From the NCBI GenBank assembly GCA_036186865.1, contig AP025055.1:10935731-10999730 (forward strand): a stretch of 64,000 nucleotides of DNA, written 5' to 3'. The DNA is from Eustoma russellianum. Its lineage: Eukaryota > Streptophyta > Magnoliopsida > Gentianales > Gentianaceae. The position numbers were made by a program, and so were the translations under genes. This document shows positions 34,908-47,119 of this stretch, piece after piece. Numbering within the stretch: position 1 is the stretch's first letter; each line of letters begins with the position of its first letter. Below the pieces are notes generated by a model that saw only the letters and a program-made list of their open reading frames with translations, ran no database searches and was not told where the DNA came from.

Positions 34908-36119
34908 ACTGCGGACCTGATGGGCTCAAGTTGCGGACTGGGCTACATGTGAGGCTGCAGACTGCAGACTGTAGGCTGGGCTACGGGATGAAGACTGTAG
35001 GCTGGGTCCTACACCAGCGGACCGGATCTTATCAGCTGGGGTGAAGTTTGTTTGAGTTTAAACTTCTCTAGGCTATTAAGATAGGTTAAGGTTAAATTTT
35101 GAAAAGTTGTTGATCTTTAACCGGCAGAGCTAACCTGAATTTGTTATGATATGGCGGCTCAGATTGAATAGTTATTTAAGCTGACGGCTGAGGACAGACC
35201 TGGTGCAGTTATCTGATCCAAGGGTTCAGGCCAAGTAGATATCTTATCTTACCGCTATGGTTGAACTGACTGTAACAAACTGACCTCAAAATTTTCCTTT
35301 AAATAGTGGCCAAGCTGAATTCTGTGGTCACACTCACTCACTCAGAAAATCCGAAGTTCTTTTCTTTTCTTTACGATCTCCCTCTGCACAATCATTCTCC
35401 TATATACACAAAAACACTGCATTTCCAATAATCTGAGAAGTATAGGACAGCTTACAGGTTTGTTGAGTTCATACGCTGCAGTACCGCTCCTATGAACTGA
35501 CTCCGGTTTATCCTAGGAGACCATTGCTCCATCTGGTCAGGCACAGTATACTGGAACAATACTTATTAAGGACAGAGTCCTGGACTCATCTCGGATCTCT
35601 GCTCAGCTGAGTTGTTAAGGTTATTGCCGAGCTGAGCTCTGCTTTATGCTAAGCTCAAGTGATCAAGGGATGACGCAACACTGTTGTTGTACAATGTTGC
35701 CGAGCTAAGGTCTGCTGTTTGGCTGAGAGCATTCGTTGTTCTGCAGCACTGCCGTGCTGAGCTCGACTGAAGCGGTTGAAAGCACAACTATTGCTGTTGT
35801 GTTGAGGTCCGAGCTTGTCAGGTCGGCCATCAGACCAGAAGGCATATACAATTGTGCTGATTGGACTGATCTGCTCTGACTAATCAATTTGACATTAGTT
35901 CAGCCTGGCTGGAAGGCTGATAGCACAAAACCTACTGTTATAAAGTGCTATTGTGCTCAGGTCAGCAGGTCGGCTGACTGTTCAGAATTACGCCTTCTGA
36001 GCTGTCTTGACCTGGCTGATCGATCCAACCTACCCTAAGCTCGGTAGGTCGACCAGTGCTTTATTTCACTAGCAAACTATACACTAGTCAATTTTGTCTA
36101 ACTTGAATTATTCTCAACA
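34908..36119 (+). repeat. Copia-B 5' LTR, 5'-truncated
   Basis: Homology to the 3' LTR starts at TGCGGACCTGATGGG (about 34908) and runs to TTCTCAACA ending at 36119. The 3' LTR at 50907-52372 is complete, so about 260 bases are missing here. A TTTAAATAG box near 35300 lies at a plausible promoter position; the sister LTR has TATAGATAG at the same place. The usual iMet primer-binding site is not recognisable after 36119. Confidence 0.85.
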
Positions 36120-36188
36120 TTCTTAAGACGCATTATATACTGATTCTGTACTGATTCTTGTTTGTTTTTGACGTGTTACATAAACTTA

Positions 36189-37130
36189 ATGGAGAATGCA
36201 AGCTCAAGCTCTATTCAAGGTGCAAACGTACATAGTGCTGCTCCAATGGCACCAAATGTTGGGGTGCCGATGAATGCTCCTCCTGCATAGGGTCCTGCGG
36301 TGGCCCAAGTGGAGAAACTCGATAAGTTCAATGGGAACTTCTTCAAGCGATGGTAGCATAAGATGCTTCTCTTCTTGACTGCCATGGGGTTGGCCCCATT
36401 TTTGACCGAGGACCCACTTGTGGTGGATCCTGAGGAGGACCAGACCCAGAATATGCAAAAGAAACTCTATGTTGAAGTATGGAGCATCAACAATTATGTT
36501 TGTTTGAGCCATATTCTGGTGTTCTTAGACAACTGCTTATATGGTTTGTACTACACGTACAAAATGGCAAAGTCTTTGTGGAAAGCTTTGGAAAACAAAT
36601 ACCGTACGGAAGATGCTGGGACTAAGAAATTTATTGTCGGAAAATTCCTGAATTTCAGAATGTCAAATTCTGGCACTGTTGTTTCTCAAGTTGAGGATCT
36701 TTAGATGTTGGTAGCCGAGATGGAAGAAGAGGGTATGTTGCTTATTGAATCTTTTGTGGTGGCAGCGATGATTGAGAAGCTACCACTTTTGTGAAGGGAA
36801 TTCAGAAGATATCTGAAGCACAAGAGAAAGGAAATGACATTAGAAGATCTTATTGTCAGACTCCGCATAAAGGAAGATAATCGAAGATCTGAATGAAAGC
36901 CACAAGCAAGTGCTGGTCAACCCAAGGCCCATGTTGCAAAGGCCAAGAAAAAGAAAAGCCAACTTAGGGTGAACAAGAAAGGCAAGCAGATAGCCAAGAA
37001 GTTCACCGGAAAAAATGCTACAACTGTGGCATGCAGGGGCATGTCAACAATGAATGCCGAAAGCTCAAGAAGAAGCAAATCAAGGCAAAGGCGAACATTG
37101 TTGAAGCCATGGATGATCTGAACCTTTGCG
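36189..37130 (+). pseudogene. Copia-B gag
   Basis: The ATG at 36189 starts MENASSSSIQGANVHSAAP. In-frame stops at about 36287 and 36353 follow, then VEKLDKFNGNFFKRW, MLLFLTAMGLAPFLTEDP, YTYKMAKSLWKALENKYRTEDAGTKKFIVGKF and SNSGTVVSQVEDL before another stop at 36702. The C-terminal basic region (KAKKKKSQLRVNKKG) and the zinc knuckle CYNCGMQGHVNNEC (about 37018-37060) are readable; the knuckle keeps C-x2-C-x4-H-x4-C. Confidence 0.85.
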
Positions 37131-38270
37131 TGGTGGTCTCAGAGTGCAATGTTGTGGGAACATGCACGAATGGTGGCTCGATACTGGCACCACAAGACAT
37201 GCCTGCTCCAGCAGACAGATGTTCATGGAGGACCAGTCCGGAAACAATGAACAACTTTACATAGGGAGCTCGGCCTCATCGAAGATCGAAGGCGATGGCA
37301 AAGTTGTTCTGAAGCTCACTTCGGCGAAGCATCTAACTTTGCAAAATGTGCTGCACGTCTCTTACATTCAGAAGAATTTAGTATCTAAAGCTCTTCTAGT
37401 CATGCATTGTTTCAGACTAGTGTTAGAGTCCAATAAGGTTATTCTATCGAAGAATGCATGTATTTGGGTAAGGGGTGCTTGACGAATAGGATGTTCAAAT
37501 GAAATGTCATCACTATTGTACCAAAGAAAAATTTGCCCGAAGAGGCAAATGATAATCCTTTCTCTTCTATTTACATGCTTGAGTATTCTTGTTTATGGCA
37601 TTTTCGTTTGGGACATGTTAATATAAGTCAATAAACCGAACAGTTAATCTTGACTTATTGCCCAAAGTAAATTTTGATAATGAAAAATGCCAAATATGTG
37701 TTGAAGCGAAGTTGGCAAAGGCGCCATTTCCTTCAATAGAAAGGAACATTGAATCTTTGGATTTAATTCATGGATGTGTGTGATTTAAAGTTTGTGCTAA
37801 CGAGAGGTGGGAAACAGTGTTCGTAACTTTTATCGACGATTGCACATGATACTATTATGTCTATTTGCTAAGTAGCAAAGATGAGGCCATTGATGCTTTC
37901 AAAGATTATAAAAATAGTGTTGAGAATCAGCTTAGCAAACGAATTAAAGCAATTAATAGTGATAGAGGTGACGAATATGATGCACCGTTTAATGAATTCT
38001 GTTCAGAACATGACATTATTCATCAAACAACTGTACCATATTCACCTCAATCGAATGGTATTGATGAACGCAAAAACCAAAATCTAAAAGAGATGATGAA
38101 TTCTATGTTGATAAGTTGGGCCTACCTCAAAACTTGTGGGGGGGGGGAAGCCGTTCTCTCAGCTAATGTCATTTTGAATAGAATTCCATCTAAAGGGATG
38201 GATAAAACCCCACACGATCTTTGGAAAGGCCACAAGCCTAGTTACAAATACTTAAAGTGTACCTAAACTA
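37131..38270 (+). pseudogene. Copia-B protease and integrase
   Basis: Protease: WWLDTGTTRHACSSRQMF at about 37170-37225 (the DTG active site of a retroviral-type aspartic protease), then KVVLKLTSAKHLTLQNVLHVSYIQKNLVS. Integrase: WHFRLGHVN near 37595, CQICVEAKLAKAPF near 37690, then TFIDDCT, VYLLSSKDEAIDAFKDYKNSVENQ, AINSDRGDEYD (second catalytic D) and YSPQSNGIDERKNQNLKEMMNSML (catalytic E). The line near 37770 that should hold the first D is disrupted. A run of nine G at about 38141 is probably a slippage error or mutation. Confidence 0.86.
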
Positions 38271-38639
38271 AGACAAGTAAAAATTGGGCCCTAAAACGGC
38301 TGACTGCATATTCACATGATATGCAACTAACGGTAATGCATATCGTTTCTTGGTGCACAAGTCAGACATCCTGGACATACATGAAAATGTTATCATGGAG
38401 TCAAGGAATGCAGTATTTTTCGAAGATGTCTTTTCAAGAAAAGACAAGAACAATGAAGAAACAAGAACTAGTAAGCGAATGCGTGAGGCGACTCATCAAG
38501 GAAATGAGGATCTTCTTCAAAGCAAGCGAGTCAGAATTCCAACTTCGTTTGGAATGGATTTTCTAACCTATATGGTAGAAAACAAGCCAAGGACATTTTC
38601 TGAGGCAATGTCAACTCCATAAGCTCCTTTCTGGAAAGA

Positions 38640-39502
38640 GGTAATAAACAATGAGATAGCTCGATTCTTCAGAATCACACTTAGGAGTTGGTTGACCTTC
38701 CACCAGAAAGTAAACCACTCGAGTGCAAGTGGATTTTCAAGAAGAAGATGAAAGAGGATGAATCTATCGAAAAGTATAAAGTCAGGTTGGTAGCTAAAGG
38801 CCATCGACAGAAGGAAGGCTTTGACTTTTTTGACATCTACTCACCAGTAACTAGGATCACTTCTATAAAGATGGTAGTTTCTATTGCTACATTCTATAAT
38901 CTGGAAATCCATCATATGGATGCAAAGACTGCTTTGCTGAATAGTGAGTTAGAAGAAGAAATTTATATGGAACAACCCGAAGGGTTTGTGGTTCCAAGAC
39001 AAGAATCGAAAATATGTAGACTTGTTAAGTCGCTGTATGGGCTCAAACAAGCGCCTAAATAGTGGCACTTGAAATTTGATCAAGCTATACTAGCTAATGG
39101 TTTCAAGATCAATGAGTGTGGCAAGTGTGTCTACATTAAGAACACGGCGAATGCATATGTGATAGTATGTCTCTATGTAGATGACATGCTAATCATGGAC
39201 GGTGCTCTTGATATTATCATAAATACAAAGAGGATGTTGACGAGAACCTTCAACATGAAGGAAATCGGAGTTGCTAATGTTATTCTAGGAATTAAAATTT
39301 TTAGGATAGCCGAAGGACTCATGTCATCACAAAATCACTATATTGAATACGTTATGAGATGTTTCCATATGCTTGATGTTAAACTAGTGAAAACTCCACT
39401 TGACTTAAGTATACAGGTAAGGAAGAATCGAGGTGAGCCAGTAGCTTAATTGGAGTACTCGCAAGTAATCGGAAGTCTGATATGCATAACGAACTGTACA
39501 AG
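38640..39502 (+). pseudogene. Copia-B reverse transcriptase, interrupted by the gypsy insertion
   Basis: 38688-39062 reads PPESKPLECKWIFKKKMKEDESIEKYKVRLVAKGHRQKEGFDFFDIYSPVTRITSIKMVV and MDAKTALLNSELEEEIYMEQPEGF, ending CRLVKSLYGLKQAPK before a stop in place of R/Q. 39069 onward has VIVCLYVDDMLIMDG, with the YVDD box intact, and NMKEIGVANVILGIKI. The frame stops at 39449 and the sequence reaches the gypsy at 39503. The piece IGSLICITNCTS at about 39470-39500 continues at 49731. Confidence 0.9.
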
Positions 39503-40826
39503 TGTAGTGCCATGGCCCGATACTAGACATCAGTATCGGTGCACCCGCCGTAGTTTGCTACGAGAACTACGAAGCATCAAATCAGATCAAATACACGCCA
39601 TCCATGACGTAAGATAAATCAGCGGAAACGTCATAAAATTTAAAACTCCAATAACAACCATGTAACCGAATGAAATATAGCGAAATTGAAACGTGTTCGG
39701 GAAAATGTCTATTATATCTTCCGATACAAAATATTAAACAGTAAGTCTATCAGCTAAAAAGAGAATGAACGTAAATCTATCCACTTCAGTGACCATCATC
39801 CCAATGAGTCCACTTGTCGTGTCGTCTTCTACAAAAATCATTTTGTACTCTGACTCACCTGAAAAGAAGATAGAGTATCTATTCTTAGCGAAAACATCGC
39901 TACCAAGTAACCTGTCTATACACCTTATGGGATCATACACGACGAGTCACCAATACATAAATCAATGCCCAAAATATAGTGCTCGGGTTAGAAAATAGCA
40001 TTTTGTATATCTACTCATCAAAGCCAAATAAGTCACATATATGATACACGAATTCGAAATAAACACATATTGAGCAAAACGTACAATATAACAGATCATA
40101 TGCAAATGTCGTTTCTTGCAGGTCAAATCCTATGCGTCATGTCACATGATGCATGAACTTCCTTAAAACCATACATTAAACTCAACGGAACTTGGTGCCT
40201 TCTTTCACAAATATGTCATGCGTGTCATTTTACAAAACTTTTCACAATTCTTCTTATTTTATTCTTTGCGTAGCAGAACTTTATTCCCTGTGGATGACCA
40301 ATCCACAGCAAGACAGAACTTGATACCACGTGCTGAAAGGTCCACGGCCCCATAACAATGAATTTTATACCCTGCTGTTGATTCACATGTTATGCTTTTA
40401 TACCCTGCCACTACATGCATGACTTTTATACCCTGTGTTCAACCAATAGTCATAACCTTGTCTTCTTTTACATACACGTGTTCTTTCGCAAAGCAAAACT
40501 CATGTCGGAATTCAAAATGCTTATGTCGTGATGCAAAATGCTCATGTCATGTCATATCAATCTCCTAAACACGTACACACACCTTATGTATTGAGTACAA
40601 GGTCACAATCCTCAACCGTACCTCAAGCACAACTCACTCGTACCATTTCACACCCTCTCGTATTACAAATTCACCTCGAGTTAACATTTAACCTTATCCA
40701 TTCACACTTAACATTTACAACTCATATACACCTCAAAAACACTTGTATTTTATGAAGCATGAAAGGGAATAAAAGTACCTTAAATACATGGAGCACTTAA
40801 CGTGTCGAAAAAGGCTCCCAGAACAC

Positions 40827-41140
40827 TTGGAACGCCTTCAAGAGGTGCCTAATGTGACGTAAACCGCCTACACTAAACGTTCGAAGTATTCTTGAACACA
40901 CTAGTACACATCAAACGCCTACATAAGGTGCCTCAAGTGACATGGAGCGCCTTATGAGGTGTTCAAAGTATTATAGAATGTGCTGAAACACATCAAACGC
41001 CTACATAAGGTGCCTCAAGTAACATGGAGCGCCTTATGAGGTGTTCGAAGGATTTTGGGATGCACTGGTATCACATCGAACGCCTACTTTAAGCGCCTAA
41101 AGTGACATTGACAGCCTAAACAGGTGTTCGAAGTGTTCTG
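40827..41140. repeat. 82-bp tandem units with inverted-repeat arms in the gypsy LTR
   Basis: The phrase CATCAAACGCCTACATAAGG recurs at 40909 and 40991, and as CATCGAACGCCTAC at 41074, giving periods of 82 and 83; a partial unit precedes. Inside a unit CATAAGGTGCCTC is followed by GAGCGCCTTATGAGG, a near inverted repeat, so each can fold. The same array occurs in the sister LTR at about 48440-48755. Confidence 0.85.
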
Positions 41141-41771
41141 TCGATCCCCAAAACTTGCAATTCTGCAGTAACTCCCTCTTCTCTTCTCCTTTCTTCTTCC
41201 CTTTCATGTTAAACACCCCGAATTCAACCTTACTACCTAAATCCATTATGCATAACACACAAAACCAAAGATTGCTCCTTAAATCTATCAGACTGCATCA
41301 ACCCTAGGTCTTCACCATTCACATCTCCGGATATGTCATCAGCCTTCTAACCCAAACAAAATTTGCAGCAACTCATCATTCACCCCTTCCAACCTTCCTC
41401 AAATCATTCCAAATCATCTAACGCATGATTAAAGAACATAATAAACTATCACAAGGCAATAATTTCACCAAAGATGACACTTTAAGGGAATTTTAATCAA
41501 CAACCAAGCAAATCATAGATACTCTCAGAAATCAGCCCAAAAGATCATCATTTTACTCAATCAACAACGATAGATGCACGTAATAGAGCAACTAAGATAG
41601 GCAGATCAAGAATTACACATGTGTGATCCAATTTTCTCTTTTTGGGAATACAGGGCCTGTTGAATCAAAATTACGTAAAGCGTATAAAAAGATCACTTGC
41701 CTTTGTATCTAGGTTATCTTATGAAGGTTTAGTGGAATTTCAAGAAGGATTGGACCTAGGTTGGCCGCAGT

Positions 41772-41865
41772 TTCTTCTTCTTCTTCTTCTTCTTCTTCTT
41801 CTTCTTCTTCTTCTTCTTCTTCTTCTTCTTCTTCTTCTTCTTCTTCTTCTTCTTCTTCTTCTTCT
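41772..41865. repeat. (TTC)31 trinucleotide expansion in one gypsy LTR
   Basis: About 94 bases of uninterrupted TTC. The same place in the other LTR (49388-49420) has only a short broken TTC stretch, so the run expanded after insertion. The poly-leucine, poly-serine and poly-glutamate frames here come from the repeat. Confidence 0.97.
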
Positions 41866-42184
41866 CTTCTTTCCTTCTCTTCTCTCTTTCTCTTCTCTTC
41901 TTCTTTTCTCTCCCCTTTTCTCCCAGCCGTTTCTCCCCTGCTTTTATTTTGTAACTGTTGGCCTCTCCTGGGAGTTATACAAAATTTGTGTAACTGCCTC
42001 AGCATTTAGTAAGGTGGGGGTAGTTTTGGTATTTTGGGCCTAATTTTCACAATTTCAGCTTTTGAATATTTTTCCACCTACAATTCATTTATCTAAGCCT
42101 CATAAACATATGCAATAAATAAAATTGTATTTTAAGCTGGTTTTAATTACTTAACATCGGACTTAAAAAATACGGGGTATGACA

Positions 42185-42198
42185 TTCCACCCCCTCAC
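42185..42198 (-). other. Gypsy polypurine tract
   Basis: On the minus strand GTGAGGGGGTGGAA directly precedes the 3' LTR start TGTCATACCCC, the normal primer site for plus-strand synthesis. Confidence 0.85.
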
Positions 42199-42219
42199 AA
42201 AAAGTTTCATCCTCGAAAC

Positions 42220-43400
42220 TTACGTACCTTAGTTAAAGAGTTGAGGGTATTTCTCCTGCATCGGTCTTTCAAGTTCCCAAGTGCTTTTCAGTTTATGTGA
42301 TTGCTCCACTGGACCTTCACATAAGGAATCACCCGCTTCCTCAACACTTGTTCCTTCCGATCCACAATCCTCACCAGCACCTCCTCATAAGTAACATCAC
42401 CGTTGAGTTCCAAAGGCTATGTTTCGAGTACATGGCTAGGATCCGTCACGTACTTCATCAACTATGATACATGGAAGACGTTATGGACCAGCGCCAAAAC
42501 CAGGGGTAATGCCAACCTATAGGCCAAAGCTCCTACCTTCTCAAGTATCTCATAAGGACCGATAAAACGTGGACTTAGCTTTACTTTCACTCCAAATCTC
42601 ATAATACCCTTCGTAGGTGATACTCTTAGGCAAACATTTTCACCTGCATCAAACTCCAAAGGTCGTCGCTTGGAATCTGCCAACTTTTCTTACGGTCATG
42701 AGCCGTCTAGAGTCTATCTCGAATGATTTTCACTTTTTCTAACTTCTTCTCAAGTAACTCAGGTTCGGTGATGGTCCTCACGCCGACTTCATCCCAGTAA
42801 ACAGGAGACCTGTACTTTCGTCTGTACAACGCTTCGAAGGGAGCCATGTCGATTGCACTGTGGTGACTGTTAATATAAGAGAACTCCATTAACTTCACTA
42901 TTCAATCCAACTTCCTCTGAAATCTAGGACACAAGCCCTTAACATGTCTTCTAGGGTCTGAATAGTCTGCTCAGACTGTCCATCTGTCTGAGGGGATACG
43001 CTGTACTCAACCTTAATTCAGTATCCATGGTTCTCTGAAATGCTGCCCAGAATTTACAAGTAAACAGTGGATCTCTGTCAGACACTATACTCACTAGAAC
43101 ACCGTGAAAACTGACAATATTGTCTATATATAGATTTACCAACTTGTCGAGAGACACTTCACTCGAGACGGGTAGAAAATGTGCAGACTTGGTTAATCGA
43201 TCCACAATGACCCCCAAATCATGTCATATCCACTTCTTGTCCTCAGTAAACCAGCCAAAAAATCCATCGTAACATGTTCCCATTTCCACTCAGGAATTTC
43301 CAATGGCATCAACAATCCACCAGGCCGTTGGTGCTTAGCCTTAACTTACTAGCATAACATGCATCTCTCAATGAACTCCGTGGTATGTCTCTTCATTCCG
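42220..43400 (-). pseudogene. Gypsy integrase and chromodomain-like C-terminus
   Basis: The integrase core reads MGVIVDRLTKSAHFLPVSSEVSLDKL, then SFHGVLVSIVSDRDPLFTCKFW (second D) and ELRLSTAYPLRQMD, where the usual YHPQTDGQSER has lost bases. MKLMEFSYINSHHSAIDMAPFEALYRRKYRSPVYW follows at 42898-42790, then FDAGENVCLRVSPTKGIMRFG and LSPRFIGPYEILEKVG (42683-42520). The last part reads VFHVSMLVKYVTDPSHVLET, YEEVLVRIVDRKEQVLRKRVIPYVKVQW, a weak chromodomain-like tail that in this group directs insertion to chromatin. Several stops break it. Confidence 0.85.
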
Positions 43401-43405
43401 GACCA

Positions 43406-44040
43406 TCAATAATACCGTTTGAGATCTCTATACATCTTGGTGCTACCAGGATGTATCGATAACTTCGAGCTGTGTGCCTCCTGCAAAATTTCTCTTCTGA
43501 GTTCATCCACATCCGACACAAATAGTCTTCCTCTAAACCACAGGCTCTCGTCCTCATTGACCTGAAATCCCTCAGCTTGTCTATGCCTCAAATTCTCAGT
43601 AATCTCACCCAGAGTCTTATCATTCTTCTGAGCCTCTTTCACCCGATAAATTAGGCTCGGTGTGATGGTCAATACTGTCAAAACATTCACTGTGGAGTCA
43701 ATCAAATCTAGACCAAATTCTTCCATTTCTCTCTCCAATAGTGATTGTCGCGCATGGCTGGACTTCCTGCTTAATGCATCAGCCACTTTATTAGCTTTTC
43801 TTGGGTGGTAATTAATGGTCAAGTTGAAGTCCTTTAGTAGTTTCAACCATCTCTGCTGGCTCATGTTTAACTCCTTCATGGAGAACAGGTACTTTAGGCT
43901 CTTATGGTCAGTGAATACCGTACACTTTTCCCTATATAAACAATGCCACCAGATCTTCAGAGCGAACACAACTGCTGCGAGCTCAAGATCGTGCGTCGGA
44001 TAATTTTGCTCGTAAGATTTTAGCTGTCTCGAGGCATACG
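43406..44040 (-). pseudogene. Gypsy RNase H and integrase zinc-binding region
   Basis: The frame at 43969-43406 reads FALKIWWHCLYREKCTVFTDHKSLKYLF, then QQRWLKLLKDFNLTINYHPRKANKVADALSRKSS, the standard gypsy RNase H end. The linker follows with DSLWFRGRLFVSD-type sequence. Then [32 protein letters not shown] and CMLC, the HHCC zinc-binding start of integrase. A clean frame of 187 codons covers most of it, with stops after it. Confidence 0.88.
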
Positions 44041-44287
44041 CAATAAGTCATCCGTGCTGCATCAATAGACAACCTACAAACAGCGTAATAGACCAAAATT
44101 TATTTATATGCAAAATCATAACTTATGACATCGTATACATACATAGATCATTCTTCAACGCATCGCTATGGATCACAAACCCATCAATACCAGAGGGTTG
44201 AGCCAATACTGGAGCTGTGGTTAACCTCTTCTTAAGCTCCGTGAAACTTTTCTCGCATTCTGTCGTCCTCTCAAACATGGACTTCTT

Positions 44288-45170
44288 TTAAGTGAGACAA
44301 CTGAGGGGCACTGCTATTGTTGAGAATCCCTCAACAAACTTCCTGTAATAACCGGCTAGACCCAAGAAACTCTGCACTTCAGTGACATTTATGGGTCTAG
44401 GCCACTTAGTAATAGCTTCGACTTTCTTCGGATCTACAACAATCCCCTCCACTGATTTCAAGTAGCCAAGGAAAGTCACACTCCTTAGTCAGAACTCACA
44501 TTTGCTGAACTTGGCATAAAGTTGCTTCTGCGTCAGAATGCCCAAAACAATTCTCAGATGCTCAGCGTGAGTTTGCTCTTTAAGGGAATACACAAAATAT
44601 TGTCAATGAATACCACGACAAACCTACCCAACTGCTCTCGAAAGATGGTATTCATAAGATCCATGAAAGCTGTGGGGGCATTTGTCAGCCTAAATGGCAT
44701 TACTAGGAACTCATAGTGCCCATCTCTTATACGGAAGGCTGTCTTTGCAATATCTTCGGCCTAATCGGAGGTCAATCTTAGAGAAGACCTTGGCACCCTG
44801 ACAGATGTAGAAAATCTTTCCATTAACAACACAATTTAACAAAGGGTCAAGCTTAACAAAACTTACCCTGAGCTAGTCAAACAGATCTTCGATTTGCGTA
44901 AGGGGGGTACTTATTCTTGATGATAATTTTGTTCAGCTCTCGATAGTCAATATAGAGCCTCATGCTACCATCTTTCTTTTTCATGAATCGTACAGGCGCT
45001 CCCCAAGGTGACACACTGAGGCGAATAAATTTCTTGTCCAATAACTCCTGAAGTTGTTCTTTCAGCTCTTTTAATTCCGTAGGAGCTATTCTGTAAGGGG
45101 CTTTAGAAATGGGTTCAGCTCCTGGAATTAGATTTATCTCGAACTCGACTTCCCTCAGAGGTGGCATCCC
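44288..45170 (-). pseudogene. Gypsy reverse transcriptase
   Basis: 45167-44877 reads [62 protein letters not shown]. The central palm at 44870-44500 is broken by stops but reads [15 protein letters not shown] near 44620-44590, so the FIDD box is FIDN. 44479-44288 reads [63 protein letters not shown], a well-preserved end. It is not functional because of the stops and the changed box. Confidence 0.9.
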
Positions 45171-45379
45171 AGCTGTTCTTCCAGAAACACATCCAGAAAT
45201 TCATTGACCACTGGAATCTGTTCAATAGACGATATCTCTTGGGCAACATCAATTGCATACAGTAGGAACCCCTCGGCACCTTTTCTTAATGCTCTGCAAG
45301 CTTGAGCAACCGACATATACATCTTTTTGGGAACTTTCTTTCGTTCTGCATCTCCTTGGAAAATTACCTCTTCCATCTT

Positions 45380-45700
45380 AGCATTCTTAATTGTCGCTTG
45401 TTTTCATTGATAACCAATGTTGGCATGATACTTGGCCAACCAGTCCATTCCTAATATGACGTCAAAGTTGTACATCTGGATAGGAATCAATGTGGCAGAG
45501 AATTTCCTCACCAAACTCTAAGTCACAATCCCCGTACTGCTGGTGCAAGATTATAATTTAATCTCTAGCCGCTTGGACACGATACGAAGTCTCAACCACT
45601 CAGGTAAATCACCAAGGTGCTTAGTGAATCTCTTTGCCACGAAAGAGTGGATTGAAAAGCACGTTGGCAGGTATCTTATTTACTAAAGCATCACCTAGGA
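45380..45700 (-). pseudogene. Gypsy protease remnant, active site lost
   Basis: The minus strand reads VNKIPANVLFN and then, a few residues short, SFVAKRFTKHLGDLPEWLRLR in another frame, so the DSGA-type active site between them has been deleted. YGDCDLEFGEEILCHIDSY and NVGLVG/GLVGQVSCQHW pieces follow in further frames. The order and phrases fit the protease of this gypsy group. Confidence 0.65.
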
Positions 45701-45768
45701 ACATATCAAGTTTCACACAGGGAGTTAATCACGTAAAGACTCAATTCAAATCAGAATTTAAACTTAAT

Positions 45769-46860
45769 TTAAATTGTACCTGCTACCATATCGGTGGATT
45801 CTTGGGTGTCAGTGTCTGTCATGAGATGCACGCGGGCATTCGCTCTCGGCTTAGCCCTCGACTGCTGCGCCGCCTCTCCAGAAGAATTTTTCCTCATCTC
45901 AAGGCAATCTCTAATCATATGGCCCACCTGTCCACATCGGTAATACGCTCCAGCCAGCTTCCTACACTCACCGATGTGACTCTTGTTGCAGTGTGGGCAA
46001 ACTCCCACCTGCTGAGTAATTACATTCTGTAGTGGGGGTCTTTGAAAATTTCCGACCAGGCCTCTTCTCTGGATTTAACCCAATGTCTGGGCCTGCTAGC
46101 AGCTCTAATCTCCTCTCTTGGCCTCTTGCCCCCCGTCAGACGATCCTGCACTGGCATCTCTTTCTGCTACTCTGCAGAAATCACTCTCGATGCGTAAGCA
46201 CGTGTCTATCATATCCTCGTAAGTTCTCATCCCCGCATTCACAATCGCTGACTAAATTCTTAAGTCCATACCTCGCTCAAACTTCGTCATCTTTAAGCAA
46301 TTATCAGACATAATCGCAGGAGCGAATTTAGCCAAAGCATGAAAATGGTCTGCATACTCCGACACTATAATCCAACCCTGTTCCAGTATGTCAAACGCCC
46401 TTATCTTGTCTAAGATTGCTGTCTCAAGCACGTAATACTTCAGGAAGGTCTCACAAAATTGTGCCCAAGAAGTAGGTGGGGTCATCCTCAATACCATTCC
46501 AGCCCAGCATTCACCCGCTTGCCACACAGAAGGGATGTTGCCATATCTACTTTAATCTTGCACCAGCCTTAAGCATTTTTCCACCTCGACCAACCAATGT
46601 TGGGCTTCTTCAGGGTCAGTGCATCCCACAAACTCCAGGACCCTGATTTTTCTCATCTCTCTTTAAAAGAATCAGATATTATGCTGCGGTGGTGGAGGAG
46701 GCGGAGGCTGCTGTTGCTGGGCATACCCAGTGCAATTACCGTCAATACATCCGTGAGCACCTGGGGTAGTACCACTTGTGGGGGCTGATTTTCTTGCCCA
46801 TCGCCAGAGTTTCCTGCGTTATCTCTTTGTGGATGCATATTCTCTGAAAGGTCAACTTTT
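45769..46860 (-). pseudogene. Gypsy gag
   Basis: The capsid part reads WQAGECWAGMVLRMTPPTSWAQFCETFLKYYV, then DILEQGWIIVSEYADHFHALAKFAPAIMSDNCLKMTKFERGMDLRI, and NAGMRTYEDMIDTCLRIE after a stop. The nucleocapsid part at 46008-45769 has GVCPHCNKSHIGEC and AYYRCGQVGHMIRDC, where the first cysteine of the last knuckle is Y. The N-terminus near 46838 (MHPQRDNAGNSGDGQENQPPQVV) is proline/glutamine rich. Confidence 0.85.
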
Positions 46861-47104
46861 TCATTAGCAATCAGTAAACACAGGATATTACTGAAAGCTT
46901 GAATGCATAAGAATGGGTGGGATATGAAATAAGAATATTAATACGAAAATTATATGACGAACACGCTCACACACACCCAACCCAGACCACACTGAGACTC
47001 TAGTTATCCAGCACCTCTACCTACGTATCAAACTTAAAGGGTAATTACATCTTAAATTGCTAAAAGATCATGAACCTAAGTTTCCGAGATAGATCTGAAG
47101 CCTA

Positions 47105-47117
47105 GGCTCTGATACCA
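47105..47117 (-). other. Gypsy primer-binding site (tRNA-iMet type)
   Basis: The minus strand reads TGGTATCAGAGCC two bases inside the 5' LTR end at 47120, a full match to the usual initiator tRNA-Met complement. Confidence 0.92.
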
Positions 47118-47119
47118 CC

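Larger units (their letters stand above)
39503..42184 (-). repeat. Gypsy 3' LTR (2,682 bp)
   Basis: It runs TGTAGTGCC to GGGGTATGACA. It matches the 5' LTR at 47120 along its length, the main difference being an expanded (TTC)n run. It contains imperfect 82-83 bp tandem units at 40827-41140 and repeated phrases such as TTTATACCCTGC around 40370-40440. No gene is present. Confidence 0.95.

Noticed and set aside
41642..42043. Poly-leucine, poly-serine and poly-glutamate proteins
   Set aside because: They are translations of the TTC repeat in three frames and on both strands within an LTR.
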